NCBI RefSeq assembly: GCF_040187885.1
Contig: NZ_JBDPLH010000008.1
Location: 62,001-126,000, forward strand
Length of the DNA stretch: 64,000 bases
Source of the DNA: Roseateles_E cavernae
Lineage (GTDB): Bacteria; Pseudomonadota; Gammaproteobacteria; Burkholderiales; Burkholderiaceae_C
Direction of reading: 5' to 3'
Made by a program: the position numbers and the translations under genes. Below the pieces are notes generated by a model. The model had not been told where the DNA came from. It did not search any database and saw nothing but the letters and a program-made list of their open reading frames with translations. Shown here piece by piece: positions 1-8,251 of this stretch; within the stretch, counting starts at the first letter, position 1; each line of letters starts with the position of its first letter.

Positions 1-996
1 GAGACACTGAACATCCTGGGCGCCACCTCCGGCGATACCGGCAGCGCGGCCGAGTACGCGATGCGCGGCAAGGCCGGCGTCAATGTCTTCATGCTCTCGC
101 CCCATGGCCGCATGAGCCCCTTCCAGCAGGCCCAGATGTTCAGCCTGCAGGACGCCAACATCCACAACATCGCCGTCGAAGGCGTGTTCGACGACTGCCA
201 GGACATCGTCAAGGCGGTCTCCAACGATCTGGACTTCAAGCGCAAGTACAAGATCGGCACGGTCAATTCGATCAACTGGGCGCGCCTGCTGGCCCAGGTC
301 GTCTACTACTTCGCCGGCTATCTCCAGGCCACGACGAGCAACGAGCAGAAAGTCAGCTTCACCGTGCCCTCGGGGAATTTCGGCAATGTCTGTGCCGGCC
401 ATGTGGCGCGCATGATGGGCCTGCCGATCGCGCAGCTGGTGGTGGCGACCAACGAGAACGATGTGCTGGACGAGTTCTTCCGCACCGGGAGTTATCGCCC
501 CCGTGGCACGGACCAGACGCACGAGACCTCCAGCCCCTCGATGGACATCTCCAAGGCCAGCAATTTCGAGCGTTTCGTGTTCGACCTGCTGGGCCGCGAT
601 GGCGCCCGGGTCAAGGCGCTGTTCGGCGCCGGTGGTTTTGAACTCGACGCCCAGGAGAAGGCGCATATCGCCGACTTCGGTTTCGTCTCCGGCTCCAGCC
701 GACACGCCGACCGTCTGTCGACGATTCGCCTGTGCCACCAGCGCTACGGCCAGCTGATCGACACCCACACGGCCGACGGCCTGAAGGTGGCGCTCGAACA
801 GCGCCAGCCCGGCATCACGATGCTGGTGCTGGAAACCGCGCTGCCGGCCAAGTTCGCTGCCACCATCCGCGAGGCGCTGGACCTCGAGCCGCCGCGCCCC
901 GCCGGTCTCGAGAATATCGAGGCCTTGCCCAAGCGCGTCACGGTGATGCCGGTCAATACAGAGGCCGTCAAAGCCTTCATCCAAGCCCATGTCTGA
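1..996 (+). CDS. thrC: threonine synthase, 5' end outside the window
   Basis: Pyridoxal-phosphate enzyme that converts O-phosphohomoserine to threonine, the last step of threonine synthesis. The reading frame is open from base 1, giving 331 visible residues. The phosphate-binding stretch ATSGDTGSA is at visible residues 8-16 and the second conserved loop PSGNFGN near residue 123. The PLP-binding lysine lies upstream of the window. The stop overlaps the moeA start by 8 bases, so the two are probably co-transcribed. The family call is certain; only the start is missing. Confidence 0.97.
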   Translation, partial: ETLNILGATSGDTGSAAEYAMRGKAGVNVFMLSPHGRMSPFQQAQMFSLQDANIHNIAVEGVFDDCQDIVKAVSNDLDFKRKYKIGTVNSINWARLLAQVVYYFAGYLQATTSNEQKVSFTVPSGNFGNVCAGHVARMMGLPIAQLVVATNENDVLDEFFRTGSYRPRGTDQTHETSSPSMDISKASNFERFVFDLLGRDGARVKALFGAGGFELDAQEKAHIADFGFVSGSSRHADRLSTIRLCHQRYGQLIDTHTADGLKVALEQRQPGITMLVLETALPAKFAATIREALDLEPPRPAGLENIEALPKRVTVMPVNTEAVKAFIQAHV

Positions 997-2218
997 GGCC
1001 ATGCGTCCTGCGCTGCAAAGCCTGGCCGAGGCGCTGCAGCGCCTGCTGAGCGCGGTCGAGCCGCTGGCGGCGGTCGACACGCTGCCGACCGCCGAGGCCC
1101 TGGGCCGCGTGCTGGCCGCCGATGTGGTCTCGGCCCTGGACGTGCCGCCGGCCGACAACACCAGCATGGACGGCTATGCGCTGCACGCCGCCGATGTGGC
1201 AAGACCTGGCACGGTGCTGCCGGTTGCGCAGCGGGTGCCGGCCGGCGTGGTGGGCGCGGTCCATCAGCCCGGTACGGCCGCGCGCATCTTCACCGGTGCG
1301 CAGATCCCGCTGGGCGCCGATGCGGTGGTGATGCAGGAGCAGTGCGAGGCTGTGGCCGGTGAAGGTCTGGGTGCGGTGCGTGTCAACGCTGAAGTCCGTG
1401 CCGGTCAATGGATACGCCGCCGTGGCGAGGATGTGCAGCAGGGCAGCACGGTGCTGGCCGCCGGCCACCGGCTCGACGCAGCGGCGCTGGGCCTGGCGGC
1501 CTCGGTCGGCGCGGCCGCGCTGACGGTGGCGCGCCGACCGCGCGTCGCGCTGTTCTCGACCGGCGACGAGTTGGTGATGCCCGGTGAGCCGCTGAAACCC
1601 GGCGCGATCTACAACAGCAACCGTTTCACCCTGCGCGGCCTGCTGCAAGGCCTGGGCTGCGAGGTCATCGATCTCGGCATCGTGCCCGACAACTTGGATG
1701 CGACGCGCGCCGCGCTGCGCGAGGCCGCGGGCCGGTCCGATCTGATCATCACCTCGGGCGGCGTCTCGGTCGGCGAGGAAGACCATCTGCGCCCGGCCGT
1801 GCAGGCCGAGGGCTCGCTGGACCTGTGGCAGATCGCGATCAAGCCCGGCAAGCCGCTGGCCTTTGGCCGTGTCCAGGACGCCTGGTTTCTCGGCCTGCCC
1901 GGCAATCCGGTGTCCAGCTTCGTGACCTTCTTGCTGCTGGTGCGGCCGGTGATCCTGCGCCTGCAGGGCGCCACCGTGCTGGCGCCGCAGCGCTACCAGC
2001 TGCGCGCCGATTTCGACTGGCCCCGGCCCGACCGGCGCCAGGAGTTTTTGCGCGTGCGCCTGAATGCGGCCGGCGGGTTGGAGTTGTTCCCCAACCAGAG
2101 CTCGGGCGTGCTGACCTCGGTCGTCTGGGGCGACGGCCTGCTGGACAACCCGTCCGGCCAGGCGATCACGGCCGGCGATATGGCGGCCTTCATCCCGTTC
2201 TCGGAATTGTTGTCATGA
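989..2218 (+). CDS. moeA: molybdopterin molybdenumtransferase MoeA
   Basis: Cytoplasmic enzyme that inserts molybdate into adenylylated molybdopterin during molybdenum cofactor synthesis. 409 residues, the normal length. An N-terminal MoeA domain (about 10-170) is followed by the molybdopterin-binding domain (about 180-330) with ALFSTGDELVMPG, ITSGGVSVGEEDH and LPGNPVSSF, then the C-terminal beta domain. The ATG lies inside the end of thrC and the stop overlaps moaD as ATGA, which indicates translational coupling. One CAAGACCTG copy lies in the gene (1200-1208), where it imposes the rare codons AGA and CCT. Confidence 0.97.
   Translation: MSEAMRPALQSLAEALQRLLSAVEPLAAVDTLPTAEALGRVLAADVVSALDVPPADNTSMDGYALHAADVARPGTVLPVAQRVPAGVVGAVHQPGTAARIFTGAQIPLGADAVVMQEQCEAVAGEGLGAVRVNAEVRAGQWIRRRGEDVQQGSTVLAAGHRLDAAALGLAASVGAAALTVARRPRVALFSTGDELVMPGEPLKPGAIYNSNRFTLRGLLQGLGCEVIDLGIVPDNLDATRAALREAAGRSDLIITSGGVSVGEEDHLRPAVQAEGSLDLWQIAIKPGKPLAFGRVQDAWFLGLPGNPVSSFVTFLLLVRPVILRLQGATVLAPQRYQLRADFDWPRPDRRQEFLRVRLNAAGGLELFPNQSSGVLTSVVWGDGLLDNPSGQAITAGDMAAFIPFSELLS
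1200..1208 (+). repeat. CAAGACCTG copy 1
   Basis: Exact 9-mer in moeA, spelling Ala-Arg-Pro with the rare codons AGA and CCT. Confidence 0.9.
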
Positions 2219-2466
2219 GCATCACGGTGCGCTACTTCGCCTCGCTGCGCGAGGCTCTGGGCCCGGTCGAAACCGTGGCCTGGACGCAAGACCTGACCCT
2301 GGGTCGTTTGCGCGACCAGCTGCTGGCGTGCGGCGAGCCGCACGCCGCGGCGCTGGCGCGCGGCAGGTCGCTGCGCTGCGCGCTGAACCAGCAGCTGGCC
2401 CAGGAAGATGCGCTGATCCCCGACGGCGCCGAGGTGGCCTTCTTCCCGCCGGTCACCGGTGGCTGA
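2215..2466 (+). CDS. moaD: molybdopterin synthase small subunit MoaD
   Basis: Ubiquitin-like sulfur carrier that, as a C-terminal thiocarboxylate, gives sulfur to molybdopterin synthase. 83 residues ending in the diagnostic Gly-Gly (PPVTGG). The ATG at 2215 overlaps the moeA stop as ATGA, which decides the start over a much longer open frame in the same phase. Its usual partner moaE is not downstream; speD follows instead. A CAAGACCTG copy (2287-2295) codes for Gln-Asp-Leu. Confidence 0.95.
   Translation: MSITVRYFASLREALGPVETVAWTQDLTLGRLRDQLLACGEPHAAALARGRSLRCALNQQLAQEDALIPDGAEVAFFPPVTGG
2287..2295 (+). repeat. CAAGACCTG copy 2 (extended ACCC)
   Basis: In moaD, read as Gln-Asp-Leu with the rare CAA codon. 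Confidence 0.9.
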
Positions 2467-2472
2467 GTTCGC

Positions 2473-2853
2473 TTGAACGGTCTGCATCTCACCGCCGACC
2501 TGCGCGGCTGCGCCGCCGGCCAGCCGCTGATGCAGGACTGCGAGGCCTTGCGCGCGCTGTGCATCGCGGCCGTGGCCGCCGCCGGCCTGGGCGCGGTGGC
2601 CGAGCTGTTCCATCGCTTCACGCCCGTGCCGGGGCAGGCGCAGAGCGGCATCACCGGCGTCGTGTTGCTGGCCGAGTCGCATCTGGCCATCCACACCTGG
2701 CCCGAGCTGAGTGGGGTCACGCTGGATGTCTATGTCTGCAATCTGGGGCGCGACAACAGCGCCAAGGCCGAGACACTGATGGCGGAACTGGTCGGTGCCT
2801 TTGCGCCGCGCGAGGTGCTGCGCCAGTCCTTGCAGCGCGGTGCCGAGCTATAG
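2473..2853 (+). CDS. speD: S-adenosylmethionine decarboxylase proenzyme (bacterial SpeH type)
   Basis: Makes decarboxylated AdoMet, the aminopropyl donor for spermidine. 126 residues from a TTG start only 6 bases after the moaD stop; no ATG is available near the N-terminus, so TTG is likely. The self-cleavage site is in ESHLAIHTWPE (E68-S69; S69 would become the pyruvoyl group), with H74 and C89 as expected catalytic residues. The 3' end overlaps the convergent flavoprotein gene by 6 bases. The spermidine synthase-like gene at 4431-6008 is its natural partner although it lies on the other strand. Confidence 0.92.
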   Translation: MNGLHLTADLRGCAAGQPLMQDCEALRALCIAAVAAAGLGAVAELFHRFTPVPGQAQSGITGVVLLAESHLAIHTWPELSGVTLDVYVCNLGRDNSAKAETLMAELVGAFAPREVLRQSLQRGAEL

Positions 2854-4428
2854 GGTGCGCGCCAGCCGCTGTGCCGCGACCACGCCCTGCGTGTACGCCT
2901 CCTCGAACACCGAATAGCCCGCCAGATCGCTGTGCGCGAAATGCAGCCGGCCGGTCTGCGGCTTGCGCAGTGCCGCCAGCGCCGGGTCGCCGCGCACACC
3001 GGGCAGCGGGATGCTCATCGCATGGCCCCAGCGCGCCAGGTCGACGCGCAGCAGCTGCTCGCCCAGGTCGGGATGGGTGGTCTGCAGCTCGGCGATCACG
3101 CGCCGGGCCCAGCCCTGCCAGTCGTCCTGCAAGAGCGCGCCGCGCTGAGCGCGCGGCAGGGCCCAGTAGGCGCTCAAGACGGTGGGGCCGGGGTGAGGGC
3201 GGGTCTGCTGGTGCATCGCATCGACATAGCCCAGCGCCTGGCTGCCATAGACCACGCTGTCCCAGGCCGGGCCCACACCGAGGCGGTCCAGCAGCGGGCC
3301 TTTGAGCTGCAGATTGGCCACCAGCCAGGGGGCGTGTTGCTGGCGGGCGGCGGCGGCCTGCAGCGCGGGCGGGGCGCTGCTCAGCAGGCGGTGGGCGATG
3401 AAGAGCGGGACGGCCAGCACCACATGGCCGGCCTGCCAGCGCTCCGGTGCATCGGCGGCCTCGTTCCAGGCCAGCAGCTCGATGCCGTGCCGCTCCGGGC
3501 GGATACGCAGCACCGTGCGGCCGGCCATCAGACGCTGCGACCCCAGCGTGCTGGCCATGCGCTCGGTCAGCCAGGCGTTGCCCTCGGGCCAGGTCAGCAC
3601 CGCCTCGCGCTCGCCGGTTTCGTCGCCGGGGGCATGAAAACCATGGCGGCTGGCGAAGTAGTGCAGGCCGGCCCAGGCCGAGACCTCGGCGCTGGGTGCG
3701 CCATAGTCGTCGCGGCAGCAATAGTCCAGATACCATCGCAGGCGCGCGGCGTTCAGACCCTGGGCATCGAGCCAGGCCGCGAAGGTCTGGCCGTCCAGCG
3801 CCACATGGCCGGCCGTCCAGCGCGCGCGGCTGCTGGGCATCGCAAAGCCCAGCTCGCGCCGCGCCTTGTCGACCAGGCGGCCAAAGCGCCGGTACTGGTC
3901 CAAGGTGGCCGCATCGCCGGCCGGGGGCAGCAGGCCCTCGTGCCACTGGCCCTCGAAGAACAGGCGCTCCTGCGGGCTGTGGCAGAGATGGCGTTCGTCG
4001 TAGACGGTGCGGCCCAGCGTGTGCCGGGCCAGGCCCAGCTCGTGCAGCAGCTCGGCCACCTCGGGGGCCTCGGGGCCTGGCAGCGGCAGGTAATGGGCGC
4101 CCAGCGGGCAGGCCATGCCGGCCATGCGGTGGCCGCGGCTGTTGCCGCCGGCGCCGTCCTCCAGCTCCAGCAGGGCCACATCGTCGATACCGCTGTTGAC
4201 CAGGGCGCGGGCGCAGGCAAGACCCGACACCCCGGCGCCGACCACCAGCACCGAGGTCTTGCGCAGTGCACCCTGGCCAGGGCTGGGCAAGGCTTCGCGC
4301 AGCCGGTGGCCCCGTGCCGGCGTCGCGCCGACCCAGCCGCCTTGCAGCGGTGCCGGATCGGCCCGACAGCCGGCCAGCAAGGCCGTGCCCGCGAGCCCGG
4401 CGGCCAGCATCAGTTCACGACGCTGCAT
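2848..4428 (-). CDS. FAD-dependent amine-oxidase-like protein with Tat/lipoprotein signal
   Basis: 526 residues. The N-terminus MQRRELMLAAG continues to LLAGC: a twin-arginine pair, a hydrophobic stretch and a lipobox cysteine, so the folded flavoprotein is probably exported by Tat and lipid-anchored. A Rossmann FAD motif (VLVVGAGVSGLACARAL) follows at about residues 60-80, then NSRGHRM as in flavin amine oxidases. An in-frame ATG 21 bases upstream overlaps the previous gene and would spoil the signal, so 4428 is preferred. It starts 2 bases after the spermidine synthase stop, and a polyamine or other amine substrate is an inference from that. The exact substrate is unknown. Confidence 0.8.
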   Translation of the reverse strand: MQRRELMLAAGLAGTALLAGCRADPAPLQGGWVGATPARGHRLREALPSPGQGALRKTSVLVVGAGVSGLACARALVNSGIDDVALLELEDGAGGNSRGHRMAGMACPLGAHYLPLPGPEAPEVAELLHELGLARHTLGRTVYDERHLCHSPQERLFFEGQWHEGLLPPAGDAATLDQYRRFGRLVDKARRELGFAMPSSRARWTAGHVALDGQTFAAWLDAQGLNAARLRWYLDYCCRDDYGAPSAEVSAWAGLHYFASRHGFHAPGDETGEREAVLTWPEGNAWLTERMASTLGSQRLMAGRTVLRIRPERHGIELLAWNEAADAPERWQAGHVVLAVPLFIAHRLLSSAPPALQAAAARQQHAPWLVANLQLKGPLLDRLGVGPAWDSVVYGSQALGYVDAMHQQTRPHPGPTVLSAYWALPRAQRGALLQDDWQGWARRVIAELQTTHPDLGEQLLRVDLARWGHAMSIPLPGVRGDPALAALRKPQTGRLHFAHSDLAGYSVFEEAYTQGVVAAQRLARTL

Positions 4429-4430
4429 CG

Positions 4431-6008
4431 TCAATGGACCCGTCCCCATTCCTGCTCGAACTCATGCACCAGGATCTGGTTGGACAGGCGGTTGACCTCG
4501 GTCGGCACCCGCGCCATATCGGGCGGGAACTGGGTCAGCGCGGGCAGCCCCTCGACGCTGAGAAAGCGCAGGCCCTCGGGCAGCGCGCGCGGCGGGGTCC
4601 AGGGCCGTCGCCCGGCCAGGATGAAACCCCATTCGCCGAAGCTGGGCACATGGGCGTGATAGGGCGTGATGGCCAGGCCTGCCGACTCTATGGTGCTGGC
4701 TACGGTCCAGAAGCTGCGCCGCGCGACCAGCGGCGAGCTGGTCTGCACCACCGCATAGCCCGAGGCCGCCAGATGCTGGTCCACCAGCTGGTAGAAGCTG
4801 CTGGTGTAGAGCTTGCCCAGCGCGAAATTGCTGGGGTCGGGGAAGTCGATGATGATGACGTCGAAGCGCTCGCGCGACTGCTCCAGCCAGCCGAAGGCAT
4901 CGGTGTTGACGATGCTCAGCTTGGGGCTTTGTAGCGCATCGCCATTGAGCCGGCGCAGCAGCGGCAGGGTCGAGAACAGCCGCGTCATATGCGGGTCGAG
5001 CTCGACCAGGGTGACCGCCTCGACCGAGGGGTAGCGCAGCACCTCGCGCACCGCCATGCCGTCGCCGCCGCCCAGCACCAGCACGCGCTTCGGCGCGCCG
5101 TGGCCGGCCATCGCCGGATGCACCAGGGCCTCGTGGTAGCGGTACTCGTCGCGCGAGTGGAACTGCAGATTGCCGTTCAGGAACAGCCGGGTGCCGGCAT
5201 TGCCCTGGGTCACGACGATGCGCTGGTAGTCGCTGCTCTCCTTCAGCACGATGTGCTCGCCGTAGAAGCGCTCCTCGGCCCAGGTGGTCAGGCCCTCGGC
5301 GCCCAGCAGGGCGGCCACCAGCAGCAGCACCGCCAGCGCGCAGGCCAGCGCATGGGCCTTGAACGCACGCAGCTGGGCGCGAAACAGCCACAGCGCCCAC
5401 ACGGCCACGGCCACATTGAGCAGGCCGAAGGCGATGCCGGTGCGTATCAGCCCGAGCTGGGGCACCAGCACCAGCGGGAAGGCCAGGGCCACCAGCAGCG
5501 CGCCCAGATAGTCGAAGGTCAGCACCTGGGAGACCAGGTCGCGCAGCGCATAGCGCTGGCTGAACTGGTCCTTCAGGATGCGCATCACCAGCGGGATCTC
5601 CAGCCCCACCAGGGCTCCGACCAGCAGCACCAGCGCATAGAGCAGGGTGCGGAAGGCGGCCAGCTCGGCCGGCGGCAGCAGGCTGTGGACGATGAAGAGC
5701 CCGGCCGGCATCAGCCCGCCGATCACGCCCACCAGCAGCTCGATCTTCAGGAACTGCGCGACCAGCTGGCGCTCGACATAGCGGCTCAGCCAGGAGCCCA
5801 CGCCCATCGCGAACAGATAGGTGCCGATGATGGTGGAGAACTGCAGCACCGAGTCGCCCAGCAGATAGCTGGCCAGCGCGCCGGCCGCCAGCTCATAGAC
5901 CAGGCCGCAGGCGGCGACGACGAAGACACTGGCCAGCAGCAGCAGCTCGGCGACCGAGATGCGGGTCGTGGCGGCGTTGCCGGCTTGCGCCGGTTCGGTA
6001 AGAGGCAT
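4431..6008 (-). CDS. speE: membrane-anchored polyamine aminopropyltransferase (spermidine synthase-like)
   Basis: 525 residues. Residues 20-235 carry about seven hydrophobic membrane segments; the rest is a spermidine synthase fold. LQFHSRDEYRYHEALVHP (281-298) and the AdoMet-binding GGGDGMAVREVL (313-324) are canonical, and IIIDFPDPSN supplies the catalytic Asp region. Known family members transfer aminopropyl groups from decarboxylated AdoMet. The fused membrane domain marks a distinct subfamily often found with AdoMet decarboxylase and membrane-stress genes. It is in a minus-strand run with PA2778/PA2779 upstream and the flavoprotein downstream. The reaction is likely; the acceptor and which side of the membrane it faces are not shown. 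Confidence 0.88.
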   Translation of the reverse strand: MPLTEPAQAGNAATTRISVAELLLLASVFVVAACGLVYELAAGALASYLLGDSVLQFSTIIGTYLFAMGVGSWLSRYVERQLVAQFLKIELLVGVIGGLMPAGLFIVHSLLPPAELAAFRTLLYALVLLVGALVGLEIPLVMRILKDQFSQRYALRDLVSQVLTFDYLGALLVALAFPLVLVPQLGLIRTGIAFGLLNVAVAVWALWLFRAQLRAFKAHALACALAVLLLVAALLGAEGLTTWAEERFYGEHIVLKESSDYQRIVVTQGNAGTRLFLNGNLQFHSRDEYRYHEALVHPAMAGHGAPKRVLVLGGGDGMAVREVLRYPSVEAVTLVELDPHMTRLFSTLPLLRRLNGDALQSPKLSIVNTDAFGWLEQSRERFDVIIIDFPDPSNFALGKLYTSSFYQLVDQHLAASGYAVVQTSSPLVARRSFWTVASTIESAGLAITPYHAHVPSFGEWGFILAGRRPWTPPRALPEGLRFLSVEGLPALTQFPPDMARVPTEVNRLSNQILVHEFEQEWGRVH

Positions 6009-6048
6009 GGAGGGCGCAGCGGAGAAGGGCTGCCGATTGCAGCGGCGC

Positions 6049-7035
6049 TCAGTCTATGCGGGTTCCGGGCTCGGCCGGGCCTAGCTTGCGCTGCAGCTCC
6101 AGATACAGCGGCAGGCGCGCGCCACCCAGCTGCACCGCCCGTGCCACCGCCTGGCGGGCCTGCTCATGCTGCCCCTGCTCCAGCAGCACCTGGGCCAGAT
6201 TGTTCCAGGCATCGGCCAGCTCGGGCCGGACCTGCACTGCGTGGTTATAGGCCGAGGCCGCACCCGCCAGATCGCCGCCGGCATAGGCGCTGTTGCCGGC
6301 GCCCAGCAGCAGGGCCGGCTGCGTGGGCCAGCGCTGCAGTGCACCGGCGTAGGCCTGGGCGGCGGCACGGGGATCGACGCGCTCCAGCGCCGCGATCGCG
6401 CCGGCCGTGGTCTCGGCCTGGGCGGTGGCCGGCAGCCGGGCCGGTGGCAGGGCCAGCATGGCCCAATGGCCGCCGCGGGCCCAGGTGCGCTCGAAGGTCG
6501 CGATCGACATCTGCAGCCTGGCCGTGCGGCCCGAGTGCAGGGTCAGCAGGCCGCGTTCGCGGTCGAAGCCGATCAGCACCGCGTAATGCCAGACCGGATA
6601 GACGGGCAGCGAGAGGTTCTGGAACACCAGCACCGGATGGCCGGCGGCCACCTCCTGCAGCAGGGTTTCCAGGCTCGGCGCCAGCCGGACGCTGAGCAGG
6701 CCGTGGCGCCGGCTGGCGGCCAGCAGTTCCTGCTGCAGCGAACCCTGGCGGCCGGGCAGATAGACCTGGGGCAGCAGCTGCTCGGGCGTGGCCGGCACGC
6801 CGGCGGCCTGCAGCAGCATGGCCAGCGCGGCCGGGCCGCATTCATAGTCCTCCTGCGCGAAGAAGGGCTGCTCGCTCAGCAGGGCCTGGGGCGGCAGACT
6901 GGCGGGCCACTGCTGGCTCAGGCGCTGAGCCTGGGGCGGCGTCGCGCAGCCGCCCAGCAGCAGCAACAGGGCTGCAAGAAAACAAAACCCCGCGAGAGCG
7001 GGGCTGGATGGGCGTGGGCCGAGGCCCCGGATCAT
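6049..7035 (-). CDS. PA2778-family lipoprotein: C39-like cysteine peptidase with TPR repeats
   Basis: 328 residues. A hydrophobic leader ends in a lipobox (LLLLLGGC, Cys about 30). A papain-like C39 domain follows with the active-site ECGPAALAMLL (Cys) and HYAVLIGFD (His). The C-terminal third has TPR-like repeats (AGNSAYAGGDLAGAASAYNHAV, split over two helices, and the next unit). C39 enzymes cleave double-glycine leaders, but no substrate or exporter is encoded nearby. The ATG overlaps the PA2779 stop as ATGA. A terminator-like hairpin lies inside the first 55 bases of the gene. Confidence 0.85.
   Translation of the reverse strand: MIRGLGPRPSSPALAGFCFLAALLLLLGGCATPPQAQRLSQQWPASLPPQALLSEQPFFAQEDYECGPAALAMLLQAAGVPATPEQLLPQVYLPGRQGSLQQELLAASRRHGLLSVRLAPSLETLLQEVAAGHPVLVFQNLSLPVYPVWHYAVLIGFDRERGLLTLHSGRTARLQMSIATFERTWARGGHWAMLALPPARLPATAQAETTAGAIAALERVDPRAAAQAYAGALQRWPTQPALLLGAGNSAYAGGDLAGAASAYNHAVQVRPELADAWNNLAQVLLEQGQHEQARQAVARAVQLGGARLPLYLELQRKLGPAEPGTRID
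6979..7003 (-). terminator. terminator-like hairpin inside the start of the PA2778 gene
   Basis: On the minus strand CCCCGC-TCTC-GCGGGG (6988-7003) is followed directly by TTTTGTTTTCTT. This is a textbook intrinsic terminator shape, but it lies 33-57 bases into the coding sequence, over the signal peptide codons. It could attenuate transcription between PA2779 and the three genes below it. Confidence 0.6.
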
Positions 7036-7439
7036 CGGACCGAACGGGTGAAGGGGAAGACCTTGGTCAGGCCCAGGATGTCGGTCACCAGCAGGATCAC
7101 GAAGACGGTGAACAGCAGGCCCAGCACCTCGCCGCCGGCCGGGGCGCTGTCGATGCGGCCGGCCAGTTCGGCAACCTCGGTGTCCGACAGCGCGGCGACG
7201 CGGGCCTGGGCGGCCTCGGCATCGACGCCCTGGCCCATCAGCGCCTGGCGCACATCGTCGCGGGCCAGGAAGTCGCCGACGCGGGCGCGCGCGGCTTCGG
7301 CCGACAGCGCGGTGCCGGCGGCCGCTTCGGCTGGCAGCAAGGCCTCGGTCGGCACGATGACGGCCTGCGCGGACAGGCTCATCAGCGAGCAGGAAACGAT
7401 CAGCGTGGAAGCGATCAGGCGGCGCATCGATGTCTTCAT
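7032..7439 (-). CDS. PA2779-family small membrane protein
   Basis: 135 residues. A signal peptide ends near LSAQA (about residue 25), an alanine-rich helical domain follows (ARVGDFLARDDVRQAL...), then a C-terminal membrane helix (LGLLFTVFVILLVTDILGL) and a short basic tail. The family is known only as a partner of PA2778-type peptidases; here the genes overlap by 4 bases. It is the first gene of a probable five-gene minus-strand unit ending in the flavoprotein. Molecular role unknown. Confidence 0.82.
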   Translation of the reverse strand: MKTSMRRLIASTLIVSCSLMSLSAQAVIVPTEALLPAEAAAGTALSAEAARARVGDFLARDDVRQALMGQGVDAEAAQARVAALSDTEVAELAGRIDSAPAGGEVLGLLFTVFVILLVTDILGLTKVFPFTRSVR

Positions 7440-7541
7440 GGTGTTGGACCTCAGGTGAGCGCGCAGTGTAGGCGTGGCGCAGCCCCGATTCTGCGCCGAT
7501 TTACAGCTTGTGACCTTGATCCGCGTGGCGTGTCCAGCGAT

Positions 7542-8240
7542 TCAGCCCGGCCGGCAGGCGAGCGCGAAATCGACGTGATAGTGCTCGTCATGGCGCACCC
7601 AGGGCTTGCTCTTCATGAAGGGCAGATGCTGGCGCAGATAGGGACCGCGCGGCGTCGCGAACAGGGCCGGCAGGTAGGTGGTGTCGAGGATCACCCGGGC
7701 GATGCCCACGCCCTGCGCCCGGGCGGCACGGTGCAGCGTGTACAGATGCTCGGCCAGGGCCGGGAAATCGATGCGGTGCTCGCCATGCCGGGCCTCGGCG
7801 TCGAACTCCAGGTCGTAGCCGAAGCGTGTCAGCGCGGCGGTGGGCAGGGGCACCGAGCGGCCCTGGGCATCGCGCACCGGCACGAAGAAGTCGACCGACA
7901 GGCCGTTCTGGTGGGTGCGGTGCGGCTTGAACGAGCCGCCGGCGGCCCAGCCGGTCTCCCCGTAGACGTAATGGACGCCGGGTGTGCGGGCCTGCAGCGC
8001 CGCATAGGAGGCGACGATCACGTCGGCCACCTTCGCATGCACATAGGTCCGGCCCGCTGCGGCCGCCAGTTCGCTATAGGCCGAGAAATTGGCACCGCCG
8101 GTGGGCAGCTTGACGCCGCCTTCGAGGCGGCCCTTCGCGACCGTGCCATAGCAGCGGCTCTCGGCGGCGTGGGCGGCATGGGCAGGCAGGCCGCTCAGCG
8201 CGAGGCAGAATAAGGCCAGGAGGGGCCGGCGGGGCAGCAT
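7542..8240 (-). CDS. mepA: penicillin-insensitive murein endopeptidase (MepA/M74-like)
   Basis: 232 residues with a signal peptide (PRRPLLALFCLALSGLPAHA). The zinc-site pattern is visible: HRTHQNGLSVDFF (H, H and D ligands) and near the C-terminus RHDEHYHVDF (HxH-type). These match the LAS/M74 enzymes that cut D-Ala-meso-DAP cross-links in peptidoglycan. The protein would act in the periplasm. It is shorter than E. coli MepA (about 274) and divergent in the N-terminal half, so a related LAS peptidase is possible. It stands alone between unrelated genes. Confidence 0.8.
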   Translation of the reverse strand: MLPRRPLLALFCLALSGLPAHAAHAAESRCYGTVAKGRLEGGVKLPTGGANFSAYSELAAAAGRTYVHAKVADVIVASYAALQARTPGVHYVYGETGWAAGGSFKPHRTHQNGLSVDFFVPVRDAQGRSVPLPTAALTRFGYDLEFDAEARHGEHRIDFPALAEHLYTLHRAARAQGVGIARVILDTTYLPALFATPRGPYLRQHLPFMKSKPWVRHDEHYHVDFALACRPG

Positions 8241-8251
8241 CGATCCGCGCG

